NCBI RefSeq assembly: GCF_041537925.1
Contig: NZ_JBGOSH010000002.1
Location: forward strand, 620,001-684,000
Origin: Ruegeria_C sp041537925
GTDB taxonomy: Bacteria > Pseudomonadota > Alphaproteobacteria > Rhodobacterales > Rhodobacteraceae
Reading direction: 5' to 3'
Length of the DNA: 64,000 bases
Shown here one piece after another: positions 44,843-53,275 of this stretch (position 1 is the first letter of the stretch; each line of letters opens with the position of its first letter). The notes under the pieces were generated by a model. It was not told where the DNA came from, made no database searches, and saw only the letters and a program-made list of their open reading frames with translations. A program made the position numbers and the translations under genes.

Positions 44843-46255
44843 TCAGTCCAAGGACTTTCGCCAATCCTTGAAGGCTCTTGCATCCAATCGCTCTTCACCG
44901 CCGGTCCTGCTGCGGGGCGGAACGTTCATTTCATCGCGCGCGTAGACCTTGGAATCTTCGGGCGGCTCTATTCCCAGCGATTTGAGCAACACTCCAATCG
45001 ACGCGAGAATTCGATACCTCACATAGTTTTCGGCCGATTTCGCGTTGACCAGATTTGCCTCGGCCTGAAACAGCGCATTCTGCGTGTTCAACACATCCAG
45101 CAATGAGCGTTGTCCGACGGTAAATTCCTGTTCGTAAGTTTCCCGCAGCTTTTGCGCAATATTGACCTGCGCGGAGATCTTCTTTGTCCGTCGCTGCGCG
45201 GATCGATAAACCGCATAACTTTGTCTGACTTCTGTTTCCACGCGGCGGGTCTGAGCCAGAAGGCGCGCCCTGCTTTCACTGACCCGGCGCACATCTTCCT
45301 GACGGGCAGCACGTTTCGAGCTTCCTTGGAACTGGTAGCGCATCACCAGCCCGATGCGGGCGTCAGCCACGTCCCCATCGTAGCCGCCAACGTCTTCACC
45401 TACGCGCCCGTCCGCCTCGAGAAACAGCTTTGGAAAGGCATTTGCATTGGTACGTCGGGATAGTGCCTCGGACGATCCTACATCCGCTTGCAGGAACCGG
45501 ATCGTCGGGTTCGTTCCGCGGGCGATTTCCAGGGCGACATCCAGATTTGTGGGTAGCGCCCGGCGAATGTCTGGCACGATTGACAGGCTTTCGGCCTCAA
45601 CTCCTACTACGGCGATGAACAGGTTTTTGACGTCTTCGAGGTCAAATTCGAAGGATATGATCGTATCCTCGGCCAATATCAGACGCTCCTCTGCCTGTTG
45701 CAGATCTCCGATACCCATCACCCCGCTGTCATAGGCGCGCTGAATTCGCCCGAGCACTTCGGCATGGTAATCGCGGTTGTCATACGCGAGTTTCACCAAC
45801 GATTGAACACGAAGAACGTCCGCGTATAGTCGGATGGCCTCGAGCGACAACACTTCGGACCGCTCCAAAACTCGCAGCGCGGCGGCATCGATCCTGTAGG
45901 CCTGACGTTCGATTTCCGATCGGGTTTCCTTACCGTCATACAAGAGCTGCGACACACGCACGCCCAGTTCATACCCGCCGATCCATCCCTCGGCAGCGGA
46001 CAAATCTGGGGTTGTGTTGCCGTCATTGGTACTGCCGCCAGAAAAGGCATCCAGCTCGACACGAGGGGCCCAGAAACTGCGGGCCTGTTGGAGTTCAAAC
46101 TCAATGGCCTGTTTGTTGGATTCAGCGGCCGTGATTTCAGGGTTGGTTTCCAACACAAACAATATTGCGTCTTCCAGAGGCAGTGCATGGGACGGCTTGG
46201 ACAGGGTCGTTAAAGCCAAGCAACACATTGCAAAGCAAAGTAAAATCTTGCGCAT
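44843..46255 (-). CDS. TolC-family outer-membrane channel (LapE-like)
   Basis: This 470-residue protein has a signal peptide (ILLCFAMCCLALTTLSKPSHA). It has two TolC-type coiled-coil repeats; ELQQARSFWAPRVELDAFSG begins the first and VNIAQKLRETYEQEFTVGQR with SLLDVLNTQNALFQAE ends the second, the classical outer-membrane efflux signature. It is the first gene of the exporter operon and 24 bp from the ABC gene. It completes the secretion channel for the adhesin. Confidence 0.93.
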   Translation of the reverse strand: MRKILLCFAMCCLALTTLSKPSHALPLEDAILFVLETNPEITAAESNKQAIEFELQQARSFWAPRVELDAFSGGSTNDGNTTPDLSAAEGWIGGYELGVRVSQLLYDGKETRSEIERQAYRIDAAALRVLERSEVLSLEAIRLYADVLRVQSLVKLAYDNRDYHAEVLGRIQRAYDSGVMGIGDLQQAEERLILAEDTIISFEFDLEDVKNLFIAVVGVEAESLSIVPDIRRALPTNLDVALEIARGTNPTIRFLQADVGSSEALSRRTNANAFPKLFLEADGRVGEDVGGYDGDVADARIGLVMRYQFQGSSKRAARQEDVRRVSESRARLLAQTRRVETEVRQSYAVYRSAQRRTKKISAQVNIAQKLRETYEQEFTVGQRSLLDVLNTQNALFQAEANLVNAKSAENYVRYRILASIGVLLKSLGIEPPEDSKVYARDEMNVPPRSRTGGEERLDARAFKDWRKSLD

Positions 46256-46411
46256 TTCGTCCTCTGCAGGTCAACTGGCGGTGATTGAATATTCTGCAAT
46301 ACACTATACCCTAGGTTACGCTTTGAGGTCCAAGTAGTGCAACCTACACTTGCCAATATTTTCGGATATTGTCATGATTCAGCTGATTGCAATTGTATCG
46401 AGGCTTTCAGT

Positions 46412-47092
46412 ATGCGACTCGACGGACCTTTCAGGTTTATTCTACCTCTGGTGGTGTTGTTGTTGTCTTCTCCGGTCGCAGCCGAGACTTTTGGAACCGT
46501 CAATTTCAATTTCGATTCTGATCAATTGGACGCTCAAGGCCAACAACAAGTAGCTGCGATCGCGGTACGGCTGAAGGCAGTCAACAGCTACAAGCCAACA
46601 GTGGTTGTGGGCTATACGGATGCCGTGGGTTCTAGCGGATACAATCAGGATTTGGGACTAAAGCGTGCCAACACGGTTGCCCGAGCGCTTGTTGCAGCGG
46701 GTGTGACGGTCGACGAAATCGGTGACATTTCGAGCCGCGGCAAGACGGATCTTCTGGTCGCAGTTGCGACCGCTGATCGCCGAAATCGGCGTGCCACCGT
46801 CGGGCTGGCTGAAATTCTTGATGCTTGCAGAAGTTACAGGGACGTACCGCTTTCCCAAGCGTCTGTTGGTCAGGAGTTGCAAGCTGATTTAGGAAAGCGT
46901 TTGCAGGTTGCGGCTGAGCAATATGCCCAGTTTAGCAACTCTGGCCAGAACGGTCCGGCATTCCAGATGGCCGGCGCGGCAAGAGAAGATTGCGGCAAAG
47001 CAGTCGGTCTCGATTTCAAATCCATCCGCAAAGTGGAATACGCTAAAAGATGTTTTTGCAGCTTCGCGCGGCTACAGGTGTCATTGCGCTAA
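46412..47092 (+). CDS. OmpA-domain exported protein
   Basis: A protein of 226 residues begins at ATG 46412 with a signal peptide (FILPLVVLLLSSPVAA). The mature part starts with an OmpA-like peptidoglycan-binding domain: FGTVNFNFDSDQLDAQGQQQ, VVVGYTDAVGSSGYNQDLGL, RGKTDLLVA and DRRNRRATV. The second half (about 130-226) has no recognised domain. It is transcribed divergently from the TolC gene, 156 bp away. A cell-wall-anchoring role next to the adhesin exporter is possible but unproven. Confidence 0.85.
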   Translation: MRLDGPFRFILPLVVLLLSSPVAAETFGTVNFNFDSDQLDAQGQQQVAAIAVRLKAVNSYKPTVVVGYTDAVGSSGYNQDLGLKRANTVARALVAAGVTVDEIGDISSRGKTDLLVAVATADRRNRRATVGLAEILDACRSYRDVPLSQASVGQELQADLGKRLQVAAEQYAQFSNSGQNGPAFQMAGAAREDCGKAVGLDFKSIRKVEYAKRCFCSFARLQVSLR

Positions 47093-47333
47093 TGTGAGTC
47101 CTGAGAAGCCCCTCGATCTTGGTGTAGTTTCTTGCGAGTGCCCGGCAATTCTGCAGGTGTGTGCAAACCCGCTGGCCTCGATCTTCCAAGGTGAGTCTGC
47201 GACGATCCACAGAGAAGAGCGGTATTGTCGGAAATTATCACTGTCGGACCCTGAGGGTGTAGAGCCTCAACGCAATTTCACAGTAGAGACCTTTGTATCT
47301 GTCGAGGAAGTTTTCTGGATATTTCGAGTTCAA
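47093..47333. other. Non-coding stretch after the OmpA-domain gene
   Basis: About 240 bases with no gene I can support. A minus-strand reading LARNYTKIEGLLRTH near 47100 looks faintly like a transposase tail, but the family is not identifiable. Confidence 0.3.
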
Positions 47334-47441
47334 CATTGGAATCCCTAATTGGTTCATGAGCTTGACCACATCTAAAAAGTTACAGAAACCCAGTTCGGCA
47401 AACTTTGAGCCGACTGCCACAAGGATGGTTTTTCGCGCTGA
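47334..47441 (-). pseudogene. Fragment of a DeoR-family regulator C-terminus
   Basis: The minus strand reads SARKTILVAVGSKFAELGFC, NFLDVVKLMNQLGIPM. This corresponds to SARKTILVADSSKFSELGFC, NFCKISQVHEL in the intact DeoR gene at 23610-24404. The differences suggest a scrap of a different DeoR paralogue rather than a recent copy. No winged helix or start is present, and flanking bases on both sides have no similarity. Confidence 0.7.
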
Positions 47442-47887
47442 ACAACCGCGATGGAGTGGATGCCCCCGCTCAACAGCATCGTTTTGTGCCAGTATGGTGA
47501 AAGACCACCAGGCAACGAAGAGGGTGTCCATCGGCGATGTTACACTGATCGGGGTCGATCACGGACCGGCTGTTGATCGCATAGCGATCAATGAAAGGTT
47601 GGCCAAGTACAATGCTCGAAGGCGGTCTACTGGCATCCGCAGCGGCCCATACCCAATTGCTGCACCGTGCTGTAACGTCTGGATTGTGGAACCCACATTG
47701 CGGCATCAACAGGTTGGTCAACGGCAGTTATGGGCTCGTTCATTCCGCATTCAATGGCAGATTTGCGCACTTCTCGTCCAATCGTGCGGAGTGCGACAAT
47801 TGGCACTTTGGGCTCAGACCTGACATAGCTCGGTGGAACTGTTAGCGTGATGCTCTCTCAAGCCAACAAGCAAAACAAGTGGGCTCC
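47442..47887. other. Unassigned stretch before the ThpR gene
   Basis: About 445 bases with only short overlapping frames on both strands, none with recognisable domains. It may be decayed coding sequence, and I see no promoter or repeat that I can defend. Confidence 0.3.
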
Positions 47888-48406
47888 ATGCGTTCCTTCG
47901 TTGCCACATCACTCAGCGACGAGACAATGGCGGCGCTCGCGCCGCTGCAGCGGGGGTTGCCAGTCGGCCAAACGGTACCGCCTGAAAACATGCATCTGAC
48001 GCTGGTTTTTCTAGATGATCAGCCCAAGGAGGCGTTAGAGACTTTGCATGAAGAGCTTCTGATGCTTTCAACCCCACCTTTCAGTGTCACCTTTTCGGGG
48101 ATCGAGCGTATTGGGCGGGTGCTGGCTGTCAGGGTGGCGGATTGTGCTTCGCTCATTGCTCTGCACCGGAAAATCCAAACCGCCACGCGGCGAGCCGGGA
48201 TTGTGCTGCCCCACCGACGTTTCCGCCCACATGTAACTATCGCTCGTCTAAAAAAAGATCAACGCGAGACGGTCCAGCACGTCCAGAGCGCCTGCATAGC
48301 GGACGCATTGCCAGATATGCCGGTCACCGGCTTCACCCTTTTTCAATCTACCCTGCGTCCCGAAGGTGCACGACACGACGCATTGGCGCATTATACTCTC
48401 AGTTGA
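47888..48406 (+). CDS. thpR: RNA 2',3'-cyclic phosphodiesterase (2H family)
   Basis: This 172-residue 2H phosphoesterase has both catalytic HxTx motifs: HLTLVFL near residue 37 and HVTIARL near residue 118. The length matches ThpR/LigT. The N-terminus MRSFVATSL is typical, so ATG 47888 was chosen over GTG 47879. It hydrolyses 2',3'-cyclic phosphates of RNA ends to 2'-phosphates, and some homologues act on other cyclic nucleotides. The gene stands alone between decayed sequence and an IS5 mini-element. Confidence 0.9.
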   Translation: MRSFVATSLSDETMAALAPLQRGLPVGQTVPPENMHLTLVFLDDQPKEALETLHEELLMLSTPPFSVTFSGIERIGRVLAVRVADCASLIALHRKIQTATRRAGIVLPHRRFRPHVTIARLKKDQRETVQHVQSACIADALPDMPVTGFTLFQSTLRPEGARHDALAHYTLS

Positions 48407-48545
48407 TCAGCCGCCGAAGCAACCAAGACTGCACGCGTCAGAAAATTCCAACCCAATCGTCGAGCATATCTGACCCATTGTTTGATTGAGGCGCGCGCTG
48501 TTTTCTCTTAGCGCAAAAGATCCCGGTCTTAGGGGCGCGTCCACC

Positions 48546-48563
48546 GGCTTTGTTGCACAAATC
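48546..48563 (+). repeat. Left terminal inverted repeat of the IS5 mini-element
   Basis: GGCTTTGTTGCACAAATC is the exact reverse complement of 48979-48996. A diverged copy (16 of 18) lies at 29123-29140, marking a second element of the same family in the window. Confidence 0.85.
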
Positions 48564-48978
48564 GGCTGAGGGTTTCACTGTTGAATCCAGCGTCACAGCT
48601 GGGCGGCATGAGCAGTTGGACCGCTGCTAAATAAACAACCACGAACTGGTCGAAGTATAACACCGCACTGAAGCAACGAGGCGGTCAAGACGTCCAGACA
48701 CCTAGGTCGCGCCCTGTGGCGGCGATGGAGCGGGTCCCACCGCCGGAGCCGCGTCGAGAGCAAACCTCTCGGGATCATGCATTGAATAACCCTGCCGGTC
48801 AGTGGATGCACGCATCAAACTGCTCGGCCAATCTCTCTTGGCCAGGGACTTCGAGCGGCAAGTCGCGGAGATCCAAACCCGTATCGCCGTGCTCAATCAC
48901 TACACCGCTCCTGGCATACCTGTCACAGAGACCGTAGGGTAAGTCCGTCACGGGAAAGCGAGAACACGCCCTTCAGCG

Positions 48979-48996
48979 GATTTGTGCAACAAAGCC
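48979..48996 (-). repeat. Right terminal inverted repeat of the IS5 mini-element
   Basis: GATTTGTGCAACAAAGCC is the exact complement of the left end. It is followed by GGGTAGCGC with no matching direct repeat on the left, so the insertion is old or rearranged. Confidence 0.85.
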
Positions 48997-49106
48997 GGGT
49001 AGCGCGAACAACCGATCTTCTCATGAGATGTCTCGCTTCCGTTCTGAGCGTGTTTTTTGGCGGCCTTCAAACCTGAGGGCCACCAAATCCAATGATTAGT
49101 TCTGTC

Positions 49107-50144
49107 TCATTTTTTTAGGTTGGTCCAAATCTGATCGTAGACTGCCTGAGTTTCCTCGTCGCAGACTTCAAGGAACACGCCCTGCCCGGCGTTTGCGTGG
49201 GGGTTCTTTTCAGGTTGCGCCGCCAATTCCGCATCAAGGAACTCGGTGACGCCGGTAACGCCGGCGTTGTACTGCGCATAGTTGCTGACTGCGGCGATGT
49301 TTTCTGGTTCCAATAGGAAGTCCATAAACTTCAGCGCATTGTCGCGGTTTGGCGCTTCTTTCAGCAGAACGACGTTGTCCATCCATGCCACGTAACCCTG
49401 GGTCGGGAAGGCGTATTCAACATTGGCGCCTTCTTCACGGGCCTTGGCGGAAAAACCGTCATAGATCTGACCAACTGCAGCGTCGCCCGACACTAGAACT
49501 TCTTTGGCAGTGTCCGAGTTGAAAGATGTCCAGTGCTGCTTGGCTTCTAGCAGCATTGCGTTCAACGCCTTCAGCTGTTCGCGGTCACTCGAACATTGCG
49601 GAATGCCCAGGTGCAACGAGGCCATTGCCATCACGTCACCCTGACTGTCCAGCATATTGATCTTGCCTGACAGTTCAGCCGGTGGGTTGAACAAGATGTC
49701 GGTGGACTGGATATCACCGTCAAAGACATCGCGGTTCACTGCAAACGAGGTCGAGCCCCACTGATACGGGATCGAAGACGCACGGCCCGGGTCAAAGCCG
49801 GGGTCGGCCCATTCGGCGGCAATGTTGCTCTTGTTGGTCAGTTCGCCGTCGGCAATGGTATCCAGCAGACCTTCGCCCGCCATGATCTTGACCATGTAGT
49901 CGCCGGGAACCGCCACGTCATAAGTGCCGACGCCACCTGCTTTCAGCGTGGCCAGCATCGCCTCGTTTGAGTCGTAGGTGTCCATGGTTACGGTGATGCC
50001 GGTTTCGTCGGAAAACTTGTCTAGCAGCTCTTGGGGGATGTACTCGAACCAGTGATAAATCACCAAGTCGCCCTCGGCAGCGGCCGCGTTGGCGGAAACT
50101 GAAAGGGCAAGCGCCGCGACCCCGGATTTAAGAAGATATTTCAT
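49107..50144 (-). CDS. potD: Polyamine-type ABC substrate-binding protein
   Basis: This 345-residue periplasmic protein of the PotD/PotF family has a signal peptide ending in ANAAAA. The mature start GDLVIYHWFEYIPQELLDKF and later VAVPGDYMVKIMAGEGLLD, IPYQWGSTSFAVN and AYPTQGYVAWMDN-like sequence (AFPTQGYVAWMDN) are characteristic. It is the last gene of potABCD. The true cargo may be putrescine, spermidine or another cationic amine. The shared operator with an amine dehydrogenase gene suggests a catabolic substrate. Confidence 0.92.
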   Translation of the reverse strand: MKYLLKSGVAALALSVSANAAAAEGDLVIYHWFEYIPQELLDKFSDETGITVTMDTYDSNEAMLATLKAGGVGTYDVAVPGDYMVKIMAGEGLLDTIADGELTNKSNIAAEWADPGFDPGRASSIPYQWGSTSFAVNRDVFDGDIQSTDILFNPPAELSGKINMLDSQGDVMAMASLHLGIPQCSSDREQLKALNAMLLEAKQHWTSFNSDTAKEVLVSGDAAVGQIYDGFSAKAREEGANVEYAFPTQGYVAWMDNVVLLKEAPNRDNALKFMDFLLEPENIAAVSNYAQYNAGVTGVTEFLDAELAAQPEKNPHANAGQGVFLEVCDEETQAVYDQIWTNLKK

Positions 50145-50163
50145 TGGTTTGCTCCTTGTTGGC

Positions 50164-50973
50164 CTATTTTGTGTTGTCAGATTTGCTCACGAAGTAGCTG
50201 ATCGTCACCATGATGATCGATACGCTCAGCAACATGGTCGAAATCGCCATGATGTTCGGCTTGATACCTTGCTTAACCGATCCGAAAATCGCCGTGGGCA
50301 GAGTTTCGACACCGGCACCTTTGACGAAATTGGTGATGATGAAGTCGTCAAGCGACACGATGAATGCCAGCAGAAAACCCGAGATGATCCCCGGCATCAT
50401 CAGCGGAAGCAGGATCTTGGTGAATGCCTGCCGTTTCGTGGCGTAAAGGTCCAGCGCTGCCTGTTCGAAACTGTCCTCGATCCCCTGCATCCGGGCCGAG
50501 ATCGGCAGATAGGCGAAGGGGATACAGAAGGCTATATGTGCCACCAGGATCGTCGTATAGCCGCGGGTGAAACCGATCGAGTTGAAGAAGATCAGCGTCG
50601 CGGTTGCCAGAACGATCTCAGGCACCATCAGGGGCAGGCTGATCAGACCGAATGAAATCGTGCGCAGCTTGAACTTTCCACCCCTTACCATCGCAGTTGC
50701 AGCCAGAGTGGCGATCGACGTCGCGATGGTTGCCGCAACAATCGCGATCGAAAAGCTGTTGAAAGCTGCTGTCTTGAACTTGGCGCTTTCGGGCCCGGTG
50801 AACACATCTGCGTACCATCGCAGCGACAGGCCTTCCCAATTGGTGATCGATTGCGAGGCGTTGAAGCTGTAGATCGTGACGATAACCAGCGGCGCATAGA
50901 GGATGACAAGACACAGCAAGGTTATCGCCTTGAAACCCTTATAGGATTTTATGTTCTCATTCACATGAGCCAT
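50164..50973 (-). CDS. potC: Polyamine-type ABC permease PotC
   Basis: Inner-membrane permease of 269 residues with six helices. It begins with a short cytoplasmic segment and then ITLLCLVILYAPLVIVTIYSF, as in PotC. The EAA-type loop is EQAALDLYATKRQAFTKILLPLMMPG and SLDDFIITNFVKG is a PotC hallmark. It forms the channel with PotB. It lies 3 bp after potB and 19 bp before potD. Confidence 0.93.
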   Translation of the reverse strand: MAHVNENIKSYKGFKAITLLCLVILYAPLVIVTIYSFNASQSITNWEGLSLRWYADVFTGPESAKFKTAAFNSFSIAIVAATIATSIATLAATAMVRGGKFKLRTISFGLISLPLMVPEIVLATATLIFFNSIGFTRGYTTILVAHIAFCIPFAYLPISARMQGIEDSFEQAALDLYATKRQAFTKILLPLMMPGIISGFLLAFIVSLDDFIITNFVKGAGVETLPTAIFGSVKQGIKPNIMAISTMLLSVSIIMVTISYFVSKSDNTK

Positions 50974-50976
50974 GGA

Positions 50977-51906
50977 TCATCCCCCCGCCTTGTTGGCTCT
51001 GGCTTGTTGACGGGCCGAGATCATCAACAGGATCATCACCATCGTCAGCAGGATCATCGAAATGGCCGCACCAAATGGCCAGTTACCCGCGTTGCCCTTG
51101 AATTGTTCCTCGATCAGCGAGCCGATCATGAAGTTCTTGGCGCCACCCAGCAGGTCCGGTGCCAGGAACGAGCCCATTGACGGCACGAAGACCAGGATAC
51201 ATCCCGCCATCACGCCCGGCTTCACCGCAGGCAACACGATCCGGCGCAGCGTTGTCATTTTGCTGGCATACAGGTCGGCTGCGGCCTCGCTGAGTGAGAA
51301 GTTGTAGCGTTCGACCGCCGCGTAGATCGGCAGCACCATGAACGGCAGGTAGGAATAAAACAGTCCCAGCTGCACCGCGAAATTTGTGTTCACGATTGCG
51401 ATCGGAGTGTCGATCAAACCGGTATTGATCAGGAAATCATTCAACGGACCCTGATCCCGCAACAGGAATTTCATCGACACGGTACGGATCAGCAGGTTTA
51501 CCCAATATGGAATGGTGATCATGAACACCCAAAGCGGGCGTACATTTTCCGGGCGGGTAGCAATGAAATAGGCCGTTGGAAAACCGATCACCAGGCTCAG
51601 CAGCGTTGCTGCGCCAGCCTGCCAGATCGACCGCCAGAAGATCATTACATAGGTCCACTCGATCTTAGGTGGCTCGTCCCCAAACAGACCGCGATCAAAG
51701 AAGAACTGGTCATAGGCGGTCAGGCTGAATTCCCAGATCACACCGCCACGGAATTCCTTGGTCAGGAAGGAATAGACCAGCATCATCAGCACGGGCGCCA
51801 GAACGAAGATCGTCAGGACCGCCCAGGCCGGAAGCAAAAGCCAGTTTCTGGCCTCCTTATACGTGTCCGTTGTTGCGCTGCCGCCGCTTGCTGCACCCGC
51901 CGCCAT
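50977..51906 (-). CDS. potB: Polyamine-type ABC permease PotB
   Basis: Inner-membrane permease of 309 residues. After an N-terminal cytoplasmic segment the first helix is LLPAWAVLTIFVLAPVLMML. The EAA loop SEAAADLYASKMTTLRRIVL and the tail FVPSMGSFLAPDLLGG match PotB/PotH. Its ATG overlaps the end of potA by one base. It pairs with PotC. Confidence 0.93.
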   Translation of the reverse strand: MAAGAASGGSATTDTYKEARNWLLLPAWAVLTIFVLAPVLMMLVYSFLTKEFRGGVIWEFSLTAYDQFFFDRGLFGDEPPKIEWTYVMIFWRSIWQAGAATLLSLVIGFPTAYFIATRPENVRPLWVFMITIPYWVNLLIRTVSMKFLLRDQGPLNDFLINTGLIDTPIAIVNTNFAVQLGLFYSYLPFMVLPIYAAVERYNFSLSEAAADLYASKMTTLRRIVLPAVKPGVMAGCILVFVPSMGSFLAPDLLGGAKNFMIGSLIEEQFKGNAGNWPFGAAISMILLTMVMILLMISARQQARANKAGG

Positions 51907-52997
51907 CAGTCCACCAGGAGGCGTGCTGCCCCCAGCTCCATGTTGACGAACATCTCAGTGCCCGGCTCGAAAATGCGCTTGTTACCACGATCTGAATTTG
52001 AGGTGCGAACCACGAAATCTGGCCCTTCGTCCAGCTGGACAATCGTGGAGATGTCGGTGCCAACAAAGATGTTTTCTTTGACGCGCCCATGCAATCCTTC
52101 GGTCTCGACCGGCGTTTCCGACATGTAGAGACGCTCAGGGCGTATCGACATGTGCACTTTCGATCCGGCGCCTACCCCTTCGACCGCGTTACAGGTCAGC
52201 TCGTTACCACCACCCAGATGGCAGATAGCCCGACCGTCGTTGATGTTGTCGACCGACACCTCCAGCAAGTTCGTTTCACCGATGAAATCAGCCACAAACA
52301 TGTTGTGTGGGCGTTCGTAGATATCTGTCGGTGCACCCAGCTGTTGCAGCTCACCCGCCGACATGACCGCAATGCGGTCCGACATGGTTAGTGCCTCTTC
52401 TTGATCGTGCGTGACGAAGATAAAGGTAATCCCGGTTTCGCGCTGCAAGTGCTTTAACTCGATCTGCATCGCCTTACGCAGCTTTAGGTCCAGCGCCGAC
52501 AGCGGTTCGTCCAGCAAGAGTACTTTCGGCTGCGGTGCAAGGGCACGGGCCAGTGCCACGCGTTGCTGCTGGCCGCCTGACAGTTGCGACGGCTTACGTG
52601 CCGCAAACTGAGACAGCTGCACCAATTCCAGCATCTCACCCGCCCGGATCCGCGCATCGCTCTTTGACTTCCCGCGCATCTCCAACCCGAAGGCCACGTT
52701 CTCGAGGACAGTCATATGCGGGAACAGGGCATAATTCTGGAATACCGTATTCACTGGCCGTTGGTTCGGTGGCAGCTTCTCGATCTCTTCTCCGTAAAGA
52801 TAGATCGCCCCTTCCGTAACCGACTCAAACCCTGCGATCATACGCAATAGGGTTGTCTTGCCGCACCCGGAAGGTCCTAGCAAAGTGAAGAATTCGTTAT
52901 CATCGATAGTGAGCGAAATGGTCTTCAACGCAGTGAAATCGCCATAGCGTTTAACCGCGTTACGAACGTCGATCGCATTTTGTGGGTTCTTGGACAA
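51906..52997 (-). CDS. potA: Polyamine-type ABC ATPase PotA
   Basis: This 363-residue ATPase has Walker A GPSGCGKTT, signature LSGGQQQR, Walker B LLLDEPLSALDLKLR and a C-terminal TOBE domain (about 280-360) with SIRPERL. Its promoter region is shared with the divergent aspA gene, 278 bp apart, and contains a LysR-type dyad 86 bp upstream of the ATG. First gene of the potABCD operon. Confidence 0.94.
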   Translation of the reverse strand: MSKNPQNAIDVRNAVKRYGDFTALKTISLTIDDNEFFTLLGPSGCGKTTLLRMIAGFESVTEGAIYLYGEEIEKLPPNQRPVNTVFQNYALFPHMTVLENVAFGLEMRGKSKSDARIRAGEMLELVQLSQFAARKPSQLSGGQQQRVALARALAPQPKVLLLDEPLSALDLKLRKAMQIELKHLQRETGITFIFVTHDQEEALTMSDRIAVMSAGELQQLGAPTDIYERPHNMFVADFIGETNLLEVSVDNINDGRAICHLGGGNELTCNAVEGVGAGSKVHMSIRPERLYMSETPVETEGLHGRVKENIFVGTDISTIVQLDEGPDFVVRTSNSDRGNKRIFEPGTEMFVNMELGAARLLVD

Positions 52998-53082
52998 AGG
53001 AACCTCCCTTACGCGCGTTTGCCTTTCAGAAACGATAGAAAAGCAGCGGACCGACGTTAAGAATTGTGTTCCTTAGCGTTTG

Positions 53083-53097
53083 TTAGCGAATACCTAA
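53083..53097. promoter_or_regulatory. LysR-type dyad between potA and aspA
   Basis: TTAGCGAATACCTAA contains TTAG-N7-CTAA, fitting the T-N11-A LysR box. An extra half-site TTAGCG lies one helical turn away at 53073. It is 86 bp upstream of potA and 179 bp upstream of aspA. Upstream of the flavoprotein gene at 62343-62357 the complement reads TTAGCGGAAACCTAA, 13 of 15 bases the same. The LysR gene at 62370-63305 is the likely binder. Confidence 0.55.
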
Positions 53098-53275
53098 CCC
53101 TCAGGACCATCTTTCACGCAAGACCCAGGATTACCGTCTGGAATCCTGATCGAATACGCATTCAATTCGGTCAGTTGCTTTGCGGCAGGCTAACCAACGC
53201 TGCGGAAAGCACGTCTTTTTAGGACCCTGCAACCTGAGATAATCGAATGTTGCGAACAGAGGGAAATTACAGTCA

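Larger units (their letters stand above)
48546..48996. mobile_element. Non-autonomous IS5-family (IS903-like) mini-element
   Basis: The 451-bp element is bounded by perfect 18-bp terminal inverted repeats, GGCTTTGTTGCACAAATC (48546-48563) and its complement (48979-48996), which extend imperfectly for several more bases. The ends resemble IS903 (GGCTTTGTTGAATAAATC). Inside are the two ends of a transposase gene: TNWSKYNTALKQRG on the left and IKLLGQSLLARDFERQ, VAEIQTRIAVLNHYTA on the right. The catalytic middle is deleted. No target duplication is evident (9-bp flanks GCGTCCACC and GGGTAGCGC differ). Intact ends mean it could still be mobilised in trans. Confidence 0.85.

Noticed and set aside
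49058..49085. Hairpin TGGCGGCC/GGCCACCA downstream of potD
   Set aside because: It has a C-A mismatch (G-U on the other strand) and is followed by As rather than Us in the potD direction, so it is not a convincing terminator.
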